In this document: piece after piece, positions 19,094 through 29,589 of the stretch
Layout: every line of letters starts with the position of its first letter
How positions within the stretch are numbered: position 1 is the first letter of the stretch
From: Flavobacteriales bacterium
GTDB lineage: Bacteria > Bacteroidota > Bacteroidia > Flavobacteriales > UBA1820
Direction: 5' to 3'
Assembly (NCBI GenBank): GCA_003150615.1
Contig: QALN01000008.1
Span: 49,584-113,583, forward strand
DNA: 64,000 bases
Notes under the pieces: model-generated
The model's database searches: none
What the model saw: only the letters and a program-made list of their open reading frames with translations
Told to the model about the DNA's origin: nothing
Translations under genes and position numbers: made by a program

Positions 19094-19243
19094 TTTACCA
19101 CATACGGCACCAAAAACGAAGAAGGCTCAGGACTTGGACTTTTACTGTGTAAGGATTTCGCACAGAAAATAGGAGGAGACTTGTGGTTCGTATCCGAAGA
19201 AGGCAAAGGTTCGACGTTCAGTTTTTCAGTGAGAAAATCATAA
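19046..19243 (+). pseudogene. C-terminal remnant of a histidine kinase HATPase domain
   Basis: The plus-strand frame ending at the TAA 19241-19243 encodes a clear end of a HATPase_c domain: AEDQDKLLKSDTHFTTYGTK, the G2 box EEGSGLGLLLCKDF, then GGDLWFVSEEGKGSTFSF. The upstream sensor, HisKA and N-box regions are absent; homology begins somewhere between 19010 and 19055. It abuts the truncated minus-strand kinase head-to-head. Since THFTTYGT...SGLGLLLCK differs from the neighbour's GTGLGLAICK, it comes from a second, different kinase. Confidence 0.8.
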
Positions 19244-19245
19244 GA

Positions 19246-20331
19246 CTATTTACGCGCATCGGTAAAGCACATCCGCATTATTACCGGGCGGTGGTCGCTC
19301 ATAGGCATATCCGGAGAACGGAAACCGACGCCTTCAATCCCTTTGCCGTAAAATATATGGTCTATCCTCAGCATATTGCCGAACCCACGATAGGTAGCAC
19401 CGTAACCGCTACCCGCACTTTTAAAACCGTCCATAAAGCTGCCGTCCATTACACCGTATGTGTAGGAAGCAGGCGTGTCGTTGAAATCTCCGCAAATGAT
19501 TACCGGAATATCTTCCTTTATGGCGGCATCGCGTATCCATCTTACCTGGCGAGCCCTTATCGCGGCATTGATCTTCAGCGCATCCCACATCCTTACGGCG
19601 GTATCCATTCCCGCCGACGTATCGCCGGATTTCAATTCCCGTTCCATACGTCGTTTTTCAGGGCTGGTTCCCGTAGTCTGTAGGTGCACGGCAAATACCG
19701 CAATCCGTTTCCCGTTTACATCTATCACGGCTCTGATGGCGTTATTATCCGTATCCCGGAACTTTATATAACTGCCTCCGACTACCGGATAGCGGCTGAA
19801 TACTGCCACTCCGTTCCCTTTATAAAGCACGTACGGCAAATGTGAAAATACGGCGGCAATATCTTCTATGCCGAATTTATGATGCGTCACGAACTCTTCC
19901 AGGCACACGATATCGGCGCCTTCTTCACGCACAAACGCGGCAATTTCCCTGACCGACGCTGGAAAACTCTCCCGTGACCGGAAACCATGGACATTGTAAG
20001 CCGCTATGGTGAAACCTCCGTCTGCGCACAGGATGTCGTCACTTACGTTTCCGGGAAGCCTGCACATAGCTCCGATGAACCCATAGTTCATAGCCAGAGA
20101 AACAACAGAGAATAAAGCCATTATCCACCGTTTCCTTATACACCAGTACACAAAGGCTCCTACATCGAGCACCAACACCGCAGGAAGAGCCAATGCTGCA
20201 AAAAGAAAAATTTCATAATCGCCAGGATCGAAACGCGTGGCAAACGCAGATACCGCCGAAACCGCCAGCAACGCCACTGTCCCGGCCGCAAGAAGATTTT
20301 CAAACAGATATCCTACCGCTTTCTTTCCCAT
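19246..20331 (-). CDS. Membrane-anchored endonuclease/exonuclease/phosphatase family protein
   Basis: 361 residues from the ATG at 20331; the frame stays open to 20400, but the extra 23 codons look non-coding and the later Met gives a normal cytoplasmic start before the first helix. Three membrane helices in residues about 10-105, then an EEP domain: AYNVHGF, DIVCLEEF (catalytic Glu), ICGDFNDTP (Asp/Asn), and SDHRPVIM (Asp-His pair). The family hydrolyses phosphodiesters in DNA, lipids or sugars; the substrate here is unknown. Common in Bacteroidota next to rhomboid genes, which are not present here. It ends only 2 bp from the kinase remnant. Confidence 0.85.
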   Translation of the reverse strand: MGKKAVGYLFENLLAAGTVALLAVSAVSAFATRFDPGDYEIFLFAALALPAVLVLDVGAFVYWCIRKRWIMALFSVVSLAMNYGFIGAMCRLPGNVSDDILCADGGFTIAAYNVHGFRSRESFPASVREIAAFVREEGADIVCLEEFVTHHKFGIEDIAAVFSHLPYVLYKGNGVAVFSRYPVVGGSYIKFRDTDNNAIRAVIDVNGKRIAVFAVHLQTTGTSPEKRRMERELKSGDTSAGMDTAVRMWDALKINAAIRARQVRWIRDAAIKEDIPVIICGDFNDTPASYTYGVMDGSFMDGFKSAGSGYGATYRGFGNMLRIDHIFYGKGIEGVGFRSPDMPMSDHRPVIMRMCFTDARK

Positions 20332-20499
20332 ATACCCTGATTCATAGATTATTAAAAAACAATCGCCAACACACCCCCACGCCGGCAGGCAGGCTAACAT
20401 AGCTTTTTATTTGTAAACCGTTTTCCAACGGCCGCACCGTATTCCTCACATCCGCTCCCATGCCGCCAAAGGCCGGACACGCACATATACGGCAGAATG

Positions 20500-21822
20500 T
20501 CATATCAAATCGAGCGTGCGTTCCATAGCCATCCCGCGCGAACCTTTTACCAGGTATGCGGCAGGTGCTTGAGGAGAAAATACCGCTGCAAATTCGTCGA
20601 AACTGCGGAAAACACGCACATTAGATGCCGGAGAAGGTATTTTATGGAAATTTTCTCCTATCAGATATACCGTTGCAAACGGCAATTCCGCCGCCATACG
20701 GGCTATTTTCCCGTGTTCTTCGAGGGCATAGTTCCCCAATTCGAACATATCACCCAATACGGCAACCTTAGATAGTCCGTGCGTGTCGGCCTGCGCGAAA
20801 TTTTCAACAGAGAGTGACATGCTCGTCGGATTGGCATTGTAAGCGTCGAGCATCACAATACTGCCGTTTTTCTCCATCCACTGCGAACGATTGTTGTCCG
20901 GCACGTAACTTTCCAGAGCTGCGGCTATAAGGTCCGGAGCCACCCCGAAATAAGTGCCTACGGCGATCGCGGCGCAGGCGTTTGTGAAATTATATTTTCC
21001 TGAAAGGTGCGTTGAAAAATCCCTGCCTCCGAAACTTCCGGTTACAACCGGCAACGATGTTTCCATCGTAATATGCACATCGGCAGAGTGGCCCTGTGAA
21101 GAAAACAGATACCTTTCCAGCCCTTCGGAACGCTCCATCTGGATATCGTCGTCGGCATTGACAAAAGCCACGCCTCCGTTTTCACGAAGAAAATCGTACA
21201 ATTCGGATTTCGTCTTTATAACACCTTCCACACCGCCGAAACCTTCCAGATGCGCACGGCCGAAATTTGTTATCACGCCATAGTCCGGACGGGCGATGGC
21301 ACTAAGGACAGCTATCTCGCGCGGATGCGAAGCTCCCATCTCCACCACAGCAAAATCGTGTTCGGGACGCATGGACAGCAATGTCAAAGGCACGCCTATA
21401 TGATTATTCAGATTGCCTGCCGTAGCGCATACGTTGTATTTACGCGACAGTACAGCCCGTATCAGTTCTTTCGTCGTGGTCTTGCCGTTGCTGCCGGTAA
21501 GGCACAACACCGGCACATCCATTTTCATGCGGTGATACGTAGCCACATTCTGGAGTGCGGACAACACATCATCCACCAGCAACGTATTCACAGAAGAGGA
21601 AAAACGCATTGCGTCGTCCACCACCACCAGTGAAGCGCCTTTTTCAAGGGCCTGAGCCGCAAAATCATTGCCGTCGAAGTTTTCCCCGCGCAACGCTAAA
21701 AACACGCATCCCGGCGTGATTTTCCTCGAATCCGTACTAAAGTTGAATCCTGATGCTTCTATGGCTTCATATACCGCCAGCACATGTTTAGGGAATGAAA
21801 TCATATTCTGTTTCTTGATCAT
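20500..21822 (-). CDS. murF: UDP-N-acetylmuramoyl-tripeptide--D-alanyl-D-alanine ligase
   Basis: 440 residues. Adds D-Ala-D-Ala to UDP-MurNAc-tripeptide, the last cytoplasmic step of the peptidoglycan precursor. The Mur-ligase P-loop GSNGKTTTKELI (about 112-123), the central-domain NNHIGVPLTLL and EMGASHPREIA, and the C-terminal DAYNANPTSM are all present. An isolated gene here, away from a dcw cluster, as is usual for murF in Bacteroidales. Start could be 6 codons later at the second Met. Confidence 0.95.
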   Translation of the reverse strand: MIKKQNMISFPKHVLAVYEAIEASGFNFSTDSRKITPGCVFLALRGENFDGNDFAAQALEKGASLVVVDDAMRFSSSVNTLLVDDVLSALQNVATYHRMKMDVPVLCLTGSNGKTTTKELIRAVLSRKYNVCATAGNLNNHIGVPLTLLSMRPEHDFAVVEMGASHPREIAVLSAIARPDYGVITNFGRAHLEGFGGVEGVIKTKSELYDFLRENGGVAFVNADDDIQMERSEGLERYLFSSQGHSADVHITMETSLPVVTGSFGGRDFSTHLSGKYNFTNACAAIAVGTYFGVAPDLIAAALESYVPDNNRSQWMEKNGSIVMLDAYNANPTSMSLSVENFAQADTHGLSKVAVLGDMFELGNYALEEHGKIARMAAELPFATVYLIGENFHKIPSPASNVRVFRSFDEFAAVFSPQAPAAYLVKGSRGMAMERTLDLI

Positions 21823-21911
21823 ATCTGTTTACAGGAGCGCCTTTTTACCAACGCGGGCATAAAGTTAACATTTTCCCGGACTGATGTACATTTATTAACT
21901 AATCGAAGAAT

Positions 21912-21946
21912 AAAAAAACACCGGAAGAAAAGAATTCTTCCGGTGT
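21912..21946 (-). terminator. Terminator of the TPR gene
   Basis: Perfect 12-bp stem (21918-21929 with 21935-21946) and 5-nt loop; a run of seven U follows on the minus strand (21912-21918). It lies 30 bp after the TPR gene. Confidence 0.85.
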
Positions 21947-21976
21947 TCTTTACGCCGTCACAGCGTCTTGTACTAT

Positions 21977-23395
21977 TTACTCTCCGAGCAGGCTTTTAGT
22001 CAGGTCGGAAAATTTCTTGGCGTTTGCCTCATCGCCCAGGTTGTTGTAAAGGTTCCTCAGGGTCTGAACTATTACCGTGTTATCAGGAACATTCTGATAT
22101 CCTCTTTCCAGAACTTTTACGGCTTCTTTATAAATCTCGTCCTTTTGGGCACGCAGCTGATCGTACTGTTTTTTCTGAGCCGCATTCAGCGTGTACGGGA
22201 GCTTGTCTATCTCTTCGTTTATCTGCTGTTCTTTATCGAGTACCATAGAAGCAAGGTTTATATAAGCGTTGGCATATTTAGGATCTTTTTCAAGGGCTTT
22301 TTCATAGTGCAGTTTAGCATTGTCCTTGTCCTTGAGCTCGCTGTAAATATAACCCATATTGTACTGTATATCGGCGTCTTCCGGATACAGTTTTTCCCCT
22401 TCTTTGAGCAATTCCAGATACTTGTCGAACTGTTTGTTGTCGTAATATACCTGTCCTTCTATCATAAGGTAGTTTTTGTCCTGCGGGAATTTGGCGCGCG
22501 CTTTACGGGCGTATTCTACAACATCGTCCCATTTTTCCTGCTGGAACAAGATCTGGATGAAAGTAAGGTATATTTCAGGCTCCTTGCTGGGTTCCACCCT
22601 GGTAGTGGGGTCCGTAGCGAGTTTGAGCTTAACCTGAGTGTCGAGGTCCTTCTTGGAAGGATATATCTGGCGTTTTCCGGAAAGCACGTCCGTAGCCTCG
22701 TAAACGGTTTCGATACCGGTATAACCCATATCTATGAGTTTTTTGTAGTATTCGGCCGCTTCATCGTACTTGTGAGCCTGAAGCATGCTGATTGCGGCGT
22801 TGTTGTAAAGCGCCGTATCGGCTTTCGGAGCGTACTGTTCCTGCGCCAGGTAAGTAACGTCGAACAGTTTGGCGGCATCCTCGTACTTCTTGGCATTGAA
22901 AGCATCCACAGCTTTCTGATACAGGTCGGCTCCGGCAGTGTTCAACGCCTGCTTTATAGCCGGAGTGTACGTAGCCACACGATCGGCCACCTTAGGTTTG
23001 CTGTACTTGCCGCTTATCATAGCCTTGTCGAGATCGGCCTGAGATGCGAAAGTTTCATTTTTCTTGGTTTCGTTGTTGCGTGCGGAATAATCCTTAGCGC
23101 TTTCGAATTTCACCACTTCGGCCAATTGCTTTATTGCATCGGCAGCAGCTTCTGTATTGTCTCCGGCCTGTGCAAGGGCGACAATACCCTTGATATACAT
23201 AGCCTGAGCCTTTTGTTCGGCAGGAACGGAACTCTCATTCTGTTTGATTATGGCATCAGCCTTACCGACGTACGATAACGCTGAAGCATAGTCCTTTTTG
23301 TCCAACGCCTTCTGGGCTTCCGCCAGTTCGGCTTTCTGTGCGTAACTAACCCCGAACGTGCAGGCAAGTGCCGCTGCAAATAGGTAACGTTTCAT
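21977..23395 (-). CDS. Periplasmic TPR-repeat protein
   Basis: 472 residues from the ATG at 23395, which begins a signal peptide (MKRYLFAAALACTFGVSYAQ); the longer frame to 23500 would bury that signal. The mature protein is almost entirely helical with TPR-like units; clear consensus repeats at about 335-410 (YPEDADIQYNMGYIYSELKDKDNAKLHYEKALEKDPKYANAYINLA). TPR proteins are scaffolds; partner unknown. It follows gyrA by about 140 bp on the same strand, an order common in Bacteroidales. Confidence 0.85.
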   Translation of the reverse strand: MKRYLFAAALACTFGVSYAQKAELAEAQKALDKKDYASALSYVGKADAIIKQNESSVPAEQKAQAMYIKGIVALAQAGDNTEAAADAIKQLAEVVKFESAKDYSARNNETKKNETFASQADLDKAMISGKYSKPKVADRVATYTPAIKQALNTAGADLYQKAVDAFNAKKYEDAAKLFDVTYLAQEQYAPKADTALYNNAAISMLQAHKYDEAAEYYKKLIDMGYTGIETVYEATDVLSGKRQIYPSKKDLDTQVKLKLATDPTTRVEPSKEPEIYLTFIQILFQQEKWDDVVEYARKARAKFPQDKNYLMIEGQVYYDNKQFDKYLELLKEGEKLYPEDADIQYNMGYIYSELKDKDNAKLHYEKALEKDPKYANAYINLASMVLDKEQQINEEIDKLPYTLNAAQKKQYDQLRAQKDEIYKEAVKVLERGYQNVPDNTVIVQTLRNLYNNLGDEANAKKFSDLTKSLLGE

Positions 23396-23533
23396 CTTAT
23401 TTTCTTTTTTTATTAGTTGTTCGAAACTTTTAAGGTGCTTTTTGACGGTATTTAAATTCTTTTCACAATGCAAAAATCGGTATTTTAATGATATGCTCAA
23501 AAGAATAAAATACTAATTGTTTATTAAAACGGA

Positions 23534-26071
23534 TTATCCTTCCGAACCGCCGTCGTTTTGCTCAACATCACTCTGATTACCAACAGCTTCCTCAGTTTGT
23601 TCGACAGTTATTCCTTCCTGTTGTTCATCGTCTTCGGCAACGACCTTGGCTACGGCGGCGATTTCATCGCCCTCGCGCAGATTTATCAGTTTGACACCCT
23701 GTGTAGCGCGTCCCATAACACGCAGCGTATCCACGCCCATGCGTATGGTAAGCCCGTTTCGGGTGATTATCATCAGATCTTCGTCACCCCTTACATCGAC
23801 TATCGATATCAGGGATCCGGTCTTGTCGGTTATCGAAATGGTCTTGACACCTTTGGCGCCACGGTTTGTCTGGCGGTATTCTCCGAATTCGGAACGTTTT
23901 CCGAATCCCTTTTCAGACACCACCAGAACATTGGACTGTTCGTCGTCCACGCATATCATGCCTACAACTTCGTCGTTTTCATCGGCAAGCGTCACCCCGC
24001 GCACGCCCGTAGCGTTGCGGCCCATCGGCCGCAGCTTGTCTTCGTCGAAACGTATGGCTTTTCCTTCGCGCGTGGCTATCATTATCTGCGAAGAGCCGGT
24101 AGTGAGTTTCGCCTCGAGCAGCGTATCTTCCTCACGCACATTTATAGCGTTTATACCGTTCGCCCTCGGACGTGAGTAAGCTTCCAGCGAGGTCTTCTTT
24201 ATAGTTCCCTGTTTTGTCACCAGCACCACGAAATGGTTGTCGATATATTCCTGGTCCTTCAGGTTGTCCACCATTATATAAGCACGTACCTTATCGTCCT
24301 GTTCGATATTGATAAGGTTCTGTATGGCGCGGCCTTTAGCTGTCTTTGCACCTTCGGGTATCTCGTAAACGCGCATCCAGAATACCTTGCCTTTTTCCGT
24401 GAAAAACAGCATGTACTGGTGATTCGTCGCCATGAAAAGATGTTCGAGAAAATCCTCCTCGCGCGTGGTTACGCCTTTCTGACCTACTCCTCCGCGCGAC
24501 TGGCGGCGGTATTCGGCCAGACGCGTACGTTTGATATACCCTGCATGGGAAATGGTCACCACCACTTCTTCGTCGGCTATCATGTCTTCGATGGAGAAAT
24601 CGCCGTCGGCCGAGTATTCTATCTCGCTCTTGCGGGCATCGCCGTATTTCTGCTTGACCTCTTCCATCTCGGCACGTATCAAGGCCATACGGAGGGATTT
24701 ATCGGCGAGCAGAGCTTTGTAATTTTCTATCTTCTTCAGTATCTCGTCGTATTCGGCGCGCAGTTTGTCCTGCTCCAGTCCCGTGAGCTGGCGGAGACGC
24801 ATTTCCACTATGGCGCGGGCCTGTATTTCAGTCAGGTTGAAACGCTCGATAAGGCGTGTGCGGGCCTCGTCGGCATTAGACGCGGCACGGATAATCCTCA
24901 CCACTTCGTCGATGTTGTCAGAAGCGATGATAAGACCTTCGAGTATATGCGCGCGCTCCTCTGCCTTGCGCAGTTCGAACTGTGTGCGGCGTGTCACCAC
25001 ATCGTGACGGTGTTCGACGAAATAATGTATCAGGTCGTGCAGATTCAGCAGCTTAGGACGTCCGTCCACCAACGCTATGTTGTTTACGGAAAACGATGTC
25101 TGCAACGCAGTGTTCTTATACAGTGTATTGAGCACAACGTTCGATACCGCCTCGCGTTTTACCACATAAACGATACGCATACCGCTGCGGTCGGATTCGT
25201 CGCGGATGGCTGAGATGCCCTCTATTTTCTTATCGTTGATAAGGTCCACCGTGCGCTTTATCATATCCGACTTATTCACCTGGTACGGTATCTCTGTAAC
25301 CACGATACATTCACGTCCGTCTATCTCCTCTATCGAAGCCTTGGCGCGTATCACCACGCGGCCCCGGCCCGTGCGGAACGCCTCGCGGACGCCGCCCATA
25401 CCGTATATTATGCCTCCTGTGGGGAAGTCAGGAGCTTTTACGTACTGCATGAGTTCGTCCACCGTTATCTCAGGATTGTCTATGTACGCCTCGATAGCGT
25501 CGACCACCTCCGTAAGGTTGTGAGGAGGCATGTTCGTCGCCATACCCACGGCTATACCGGCAGCGCCGTTCACCAACAGGTTAGGAATACGGGTAGGCAG
25601 TACGGACGGTTCCTGGAGCGTGTCGTCGAAGTTCGGGACCATGTCCACCGTTTCCTTGTCTATGTCCACCATCATGTCCTCGGCTATCTTGCGCATGCGG
25701 GCCTCGGTGTAACGCATAGCTGCGGCGGAGTCGCCGTCCACGCTTCCGAAGTTACCCTGCCCGTCGACGAGCATATAGCGCAGCGACCAGTCCTGGGCCA
25801 TACGCACCATCGTTTCATATACCGACAAGTCCCCGTGAGGGTGGTACTTACCGAGCACCTCGCCCACGATACGGGCCGATTTCTTATATCCCGAAGACGA
25901 TGTTATACCGAGTTCGCTCATACCGAAAAGCACGCGGCGGTGTACCGGTTTCATGCCGTCCCTAACGTCCGGGAGGGCGCGCGAAACTATCACCGACATC
26001 GAGTAATCGATGTACGACGACTTCATTTCGTCCACGATGTTTATCGGTATCAGTTTTTCTCCATCTGCCAT
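23534..26071 (-). CDS. gyrA: DNA gyrase subunit A
   Basis: 845 residues. Cleaves and reseals DNA for negative supercoiling with GyrB. The catalytic Tyr121 lies in [10 protein letters not shown] after the quinolone-pocket region GDSAAAM (Ser and Ala at the positions corresponding to E. coli 83 and 84 region). The C-terminal beta-pinwheel begins about residue 500 with a GyrA-box-like QSRGGVG. The tail is acidic and Gln/Glu-rich, as in other GyrA proteins. Transcribed toward the TPR gene and divergent from purA. Confidence 0.98.
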   Translation of the reverse strand: MADGEKLIPINIVDEMKSSYIDYSMSVIVSRALPDVRDGMKPVHRRVLFGMSELGITSSSGYKKSARIVGEVLGKYHPHGDLSVYETMVRMAQDWSLRYMLVDGQGNFGSVDGDSAAAMRYTEARMRKIAEDMMVDIDKETVDMVPNFDDTLQEPSVLPTRIPNLLVNGAAGIAVGMATNMPPHNLTEVVDAIEAYIDNPEITVDELMQYVKAPDFPTGGIIYGMGGVREAFRTGRGRVVIRAKASIEEIDGRECIVVTEIPYQVNKSDMIKRTVDLINDKKIEGISAIRDESDRSGMRIVYVVKREAVSNVVLNTLYKNTALQTSFSVNNIALVDGRPKLLNLHDLIHYFVEHRHDVVTRRTQFELRKAEERAHILEGLIIASDNIDEVVRIIRAASNADEARTRLIERFNLTEIQARAIVEMRLRQLTGLEQDKLRAEYDEILKKIENYKALLADKSLRMALIRAEMEEVKQKYGDARKSEIEYSADGDFSIEDMIADEEVVVTISHAGYIKRTRLAEYRRQSRGGVGQKGVTTREEDFLEHLFMATNHQYMLFFTEKGKVFWMRVYEIPEGAKTAKGRAIQNLINIEQDDKVRAYIMVDNLKDQEYIDNHFVVLVTKQGTIKKTSLEAYSRPRANGINAINVREEDTLLEAKLTTGSSQIMIATREGKAIRFDEDKLRPMGRNATGVRGVTLADENDEVVGMICVDDEQSNVLVVSEKGFGKRSEFGEYRQTNRGAKGVKTISITDKTGSLISIVDVRGDEDLMIITRNGLTIRMGVDTLRVMGRATQGVKLINLREGDEIAAVAKVVAEDDEQQEGITVEQTEEAVGNQSDVEQNDGGSEG

Positions 26072-26238
26072 AATTTCAATATTTTATTCTTTCTTGTTAT
26101 ACACCTTTAAAAGCTCCACAATTTACGAATTTTTATCCGATTTGCAAACTTCATTTTTCTTCAAAAAAAGGCCCTGCATTACAGTCAAATGCCATAACTT
26201 TACGGACGGCAAACAACAAAAAAAACACGAGTTAAAAA

Positions 26239-27510
26239 ATGGCAATAGATCTTCTGTTAGGTCTCCAGTGGGGAGACGAAGGAAAAGGCAAGATAGTGGA
26301 CGTACTGACATCCGGGTACGACATCATAGCGCGGTTCCAGGGCGGGCCTAACGCCGGGCACACGCTCGAATTCGAAGGCATAAAACACGTCCTGCACACC
26401 ATACCGTCGGGCATTTTTCACAAACAGTCAGTCAACGTGGTAGGCAACGGCGTGGTGATAGACCCAGTGATACTGGCGCGCGAGATAGACGAACTGTCGG
26501 AATACGACCTCGACATCCCTTCACGCCTTCTCATTTCACGCAAAGCGCACCTGATACTTCCCACGCACCGTCTTCTGGACGCCGCATCCGAAACAGCCAA
26601 AGGAAAGGCCAAAATAGGCTCGACACTCAAAGGCATAGGCCCCACATACATGGATAAAACAGGGCGAAACGGCCTGCGCGTAGGCGACACGGAACTGCCA
26701 GACTTCATGGAACGTTACCGCACGCTGGTTGAAAAACACCTCAGCATGCTGGGCAACTACGGCGTAAAAATCGAATACGACCTCGAAGAACTGGAAAAAG
26801 AATGGTTCGCCGCAATAGACACGCTCAAATCGCTCACGTTCATCGACAGCGAACATTACCTCAACAAAGCCGTAAAGGAAGGTAAAAAGATACTGGCCGA
26901 AGGCGCGCAGGGCGCTATGCTGGACGTGGATTTCGGCACATACCCGTTCGTAACGTCGTCCAATACGATGGCTGCCGGCGCTTGTACAGGACTTGGCGTG
27001 GCACCCGGCGCAATAGGCGACGTGCTGGGAATTTTCAAGGCATACACCACACGTGTGGGCAGCGGACCGTTCCCCACCGAGGATTTCGGCCCTGACGGCG
27101 AGAGGATGTGCGAGGAGGGCCGTGAATACGGAGCCACCACAGGCCGCCGCCGCCGTTGCGGCTGGCTCGACCTGCCCGTACTCAAATACGCGTGCATGGT
27201 CAGCGGAGTTACAAAACTGATGATGATGAAAGCCGATGTGCTCTCCGGTTTCGACAGCATAAAAGTATGCACCCATTACGATTACATGGGAACCAGGGTG
27301 GACTACCTGCCGTACAATATCGAAGAGCAGAACGTAACCCCGGTATATGAAACGCTTCCAGGCTGGCGCGGCGACCTTACCGGAGTTACGGACGAAAAAG
27401 CGCTTCCGAAGGAACTCAAAAGCTACATCAAATACATAGAAGACGCGCTCGGAGTGCCCGTTGCGATAGTTTCCGTAGGCCCCGACCGCAAACAGACAAT
27501 TATGCGGTAA
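26239..27510 (+). CDS. purA: Adenylosuccinate synthetase
   Basis: 423 residues. Condenses IMP and aspartate using GTP, the first committed step to AMP. The N-terminal P-loop GLQWGDEGKGKIVD (residues 8-21), the QGGPNAGHT segment, GSTLKGIGPTYMDK, and the C-terminal TGRRRRCGWLD are intact. Six bases separate it from the following glycosyltransferase gene. Confidence 0.98.
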   Translation: MAIDLLLGLQWGDEGKGKIVDVLTSGYDIIARFQGGPNAGHTLEFEGIKHVLHTIPSGIFHKQSVNVVGNGVVIDPVILAREIDELSEYDLDIPSRLLISRKAHLILPTHRLLDAASETAKGKAKIGSTLKGIGPTYMDKTGRNGLRVGDTELPDFMERYRTLVEKHLSMLGNYGVKIEYDLEELEKEWFAAIDTLKSLTFIDSEHYLNKAVKEGKKILAEGAQGAMLDVDFGTYPFVTSSNTMAAGACTGLGVAPGAIGDVLGIFKAYTTRVGSGPFPTEDFGPDGERMCEEGREYGATTGRRRRCGWLDLPVLKYACMVSGVTKLMMMKADVLSGFDSIKVCTHYDYMGTRVDYLPYNIEEQNVTPVYETLPGWRGDLTGVTDEKALPKELKSYIKYIEDALGVPVAIVSVGPDRKQTIMR

Positions 27511-27516
27511 TTATTA

Positions 27517-28749
27517 ATGCCTGACACGATTTTCCTTTTCACCGACCGATACCCGTACGGGGCGGGCGAAACATTTGTCGACACCGAGTTGAAGGCGGAC
27601 GTGGCGTCCAAGTACGACATATGCGTCGTCCCCGTCCGCGCCGGCCGCACGAAAAGGGAACTCCCCTCCGGAGCCATGCTTTGCGAAGACGTCGTGCGAG
27701 CCCCGCTTTTACTCAAATGCACGGCATGGCTCAGGATGGCGGCAAGCCGCCACTTATGGTCGCTCCCGTTCGTACACAACTACCCTCCGCGCGGACTGCG
27801 CCAATGGAAAAACGCCATAGGAGGGCTGTACAGGGCCAACCTTCTGTACATGGTGATAAAGTCCAACCGCGACTTTTTTTCCCAGGCAGACGTGATGTAT
27901 TCGTACTGGTTTGACAACACGGCGCTTGGACTTTCGATAGCCAAAGAACACATAGACGAACTGGAGGACATACCTATAGTATGCCGCGCACACGGTTTCG
28001 ACGTATTCGAAGAAGAACGGGGCATATATTTCCCGTCCAGGGGGTACGTATTCTCCCACATAGAAAAAGTGCTGGCCGTAAGCAAAAAAGGAGCCGACTA
28101 CCTGCGCTCCCGCTACCCCGAAGGCACAACCCACATAGGCAACATGTATCTGGGTGTCAAAGATGCCGCCGCACGCACGCACGAACTCGTCCCGGGGCGG
28201 CTGTCTTTCGTATCGTGCTCCAACATGATACCTCTCAAACGCCTGGAAATAACGGCGGACTTCATCAAACGATACGCCGCAGAAAACCCGTCCACGGAAA
28301 TATCATGGACACATTTCGGGCAAGGGCCATCCTGCGGACAGGTAAAAAAAGCCGTTTCCTCGGACAAACCCTCCAACCTGAACGTCTTTTTGGAAGGCCC
28401 GGTGGAAAACGACGAACTATTGCGCCGGTATGCCGGGGGAACGTTCGACATATTCGTATCCATGAGCCGCACGGAAGGAATGCCCGTATCCGTGATGGAA
28501 GCCATGAGCTGCGGTATCGTACCTCTGTGCGCCGATGCCGGAGGAACTTCCGAAGCCGTCGACGGAACGGTAGGCGCGCTGATACCAAACAGCCCGTCTT
28601 ACGATGACTTCCGCTCCGCAGCAAACAGGATTGCCAAAAATTACGTAACCTTAAGCCAGGCAGCGCTCGACCGTCAACGCAAAATGTTTTCCATGCAAAG
28701 CAATTTCGCTGCTTTCTACCGATACCTCAGCCGTATAAAATCCAGATAA
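27517..28749 (+). CDS. Family 4 glycosyltransferase
   Basis: 410 residues, GT-B fold. N-terminal acceptor domain (residues 1-about 200), C-terminal donor domain with SFVSCSNMIPLKRLE at its start and the GT4 nucleotide-sugar segment EGMPVSVMEAMSCGIVPLCADAGGTSEAV (EX7E type). It would transfer a sugar from a nucleotide donor to a lipid or surface glycan; donor and acceptor are not readable from sequence. It follows purA by 6 bp, so it may ride on that transcript; no other glycan genes are adjacent. Confidence 0.88.
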   Translation: MPDTIFLFTDRYPYGAGETFVDTELKADVASKYDICVVPVRAGRTKRELPSGAMLCEDVVRAPLLLKCTAWLRMAASRHLWSLPFVHNYPPRGLRQWKNAIGGLYRANLLYMVIKSNRDFFSQADVMYSYWFDNTALGLSIAKEHIDELEDIPIVCRAHGFDVFEEERGIYFPSRGYVFSHIEKVLAVSKKGADYLRSRYPEGTTHIGNMYLGVKDAAARTHELVPGRLSFVSCSNMIPLKRLEITADFIKRYAAENPSTEISWTHFGQGPSCGQVKKAVSSDKPSNLNVFLEGPVENDELLRRYAGGTFDIFVSMSRTEGMPVSVMEAMSCGIVPLCADAGGTSEAVDGTVGALIPNSPSYDDFRSAANRIAKNYVTLSQAALDRQRKMFSMQSNFAAFYRYLSRIKSR

Positions 28750-28830
28750 ACGACTTTCGGTGCATTCCGTATCCTGCCCCGATCACACGTAATATCCTCC
28801 CGATACCTCTCAAATTCAGAAGGAAATGAT

Positions 28831-28838
28831 TAAATTTG
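28831..28838 (+). promoter_or_regulatory. Putative -7 element of the Sua5/TsaC gene
   Basis: TAAATTTG matches TAnnTTTG, 44 bp before the start; no convincing -33. Confidence 0.5.
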
Positions 28839-28881
28839 CGTCGGCGGAGGCGTATATTGCCGCTTCCGCAAAGAAAAACAC

Positions 28882-29505
28882 ATGGCGGAACTGATACGAA
28901 TTTACCCCGAAAACCCCGACCCAAGGCGAATAAAACAGGTGGTGGACACACTGCATGCCGGAGGACTGGTTATATACCCCACCGATACCGTATACGGACT
29001 CGGATGCGACATCACCAACTACAAAGCCGTTGAAGCACTCTGCCGTATAAAACACGTAAAACCGGAAAAAGCTAATTTCTCGTTCATATGCCACGACCTT
29101 AGCAACCTTGCCATGTACGCCCGCCAGATAGACAACGCCTCGTTCAAGATACTGCGCCGCGTACTTCCCGGCCCTTATACGTTCATATTGCCGGCAGGGC
29201 CGGCGCTGCCCAAATTCTTCAAAGGCAAAAAAACAGTCGGCATACGGGTACCCGACAACAATATACCCAGGGAAATAGTCCGCGAACTGGGCAACCCGAT
29301 AATTTCGACTTCCGTTTACGACCAGGACGAATTGCTGGAATACACCACCGACCCGGAATTGATAGCCGAACGAATGGAAGGCCTCGTGGACATAGTCATA
29401 GACGGCGGCTACGGAGGCAATGTAGCCTCCACGATAGTATCTCTCACGGACGGTTATCCGGAGATAATACGAGAAGGCGCCGGCTCCGTGGACGAAATAC
29501 TATAA
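28882..29505 (+). CDS. L-threonylcarbamoyladenylate synthase-type protein (Sua5/TsaC/YciO)
   Basis: 207 residues. The family makes threonylcarbamoyl-AMP from threonine, bicarbonate and ATP for the t6A37 modification of tRNAs that read ANN codons. Conserved blocks: AGGLVIYPTDTVYGLGCD, RIKHVKPEKANFSFIC, LPGPYTFIL, VGIRVPDN and PIISTS. The KxRxxxKP-like strip is RIKHVKPEKA, closer to the YciO branch than to TsaC, so the exact activity is less certain than the family. It has its own promoter element. Confidence 0.88.
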   Translation: MAELIRIYPENPDPRRIKQVVDTLHAGGLVIYPTDTVYGLGCDITNYKAVEALCRIKHVKPEKANFSFICHDLSNLAMYARQIDNASFKILRRVLPGPYTFILPAGPALPKFFKGKKTVGIRVPDNNIPREIVRELGNPIISTSVYDQDELLEYTTDPELIAERMEGLVDIVIDGGYGGNVASTIVSLTDGYPEIIREGAGSVDEIL

Positions 29506-29556
29506 TTTACGCACACCGGCAACAACCGTGAGAGTGTCGCAAAAGTCTTTTTTACG

Positions 29557-29564
29557 TACCTTTG
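29557..29564 (+). promoter_or_regulatory. Putative -7 element of the FAH-family gene
   Basis: TACCTTTG matches TAnnTTTG and lies 25 bp before the TTG start at 29590, with a partial -33 (GTG at 29534-29536). Confidence 0.5.
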
Positions 29565-29589
29565 CAGACACAAAAAAAACCGACTCAAG

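Noticed and set aside
21968..23278. Plus-strand ORF (436 codons) opposite the TPR gene
   Set aside because: Shadow; low-information Phe/Leu/Val/Ser/Gly-rich translation, while the minus strand has signal peptide and TPR repeats.
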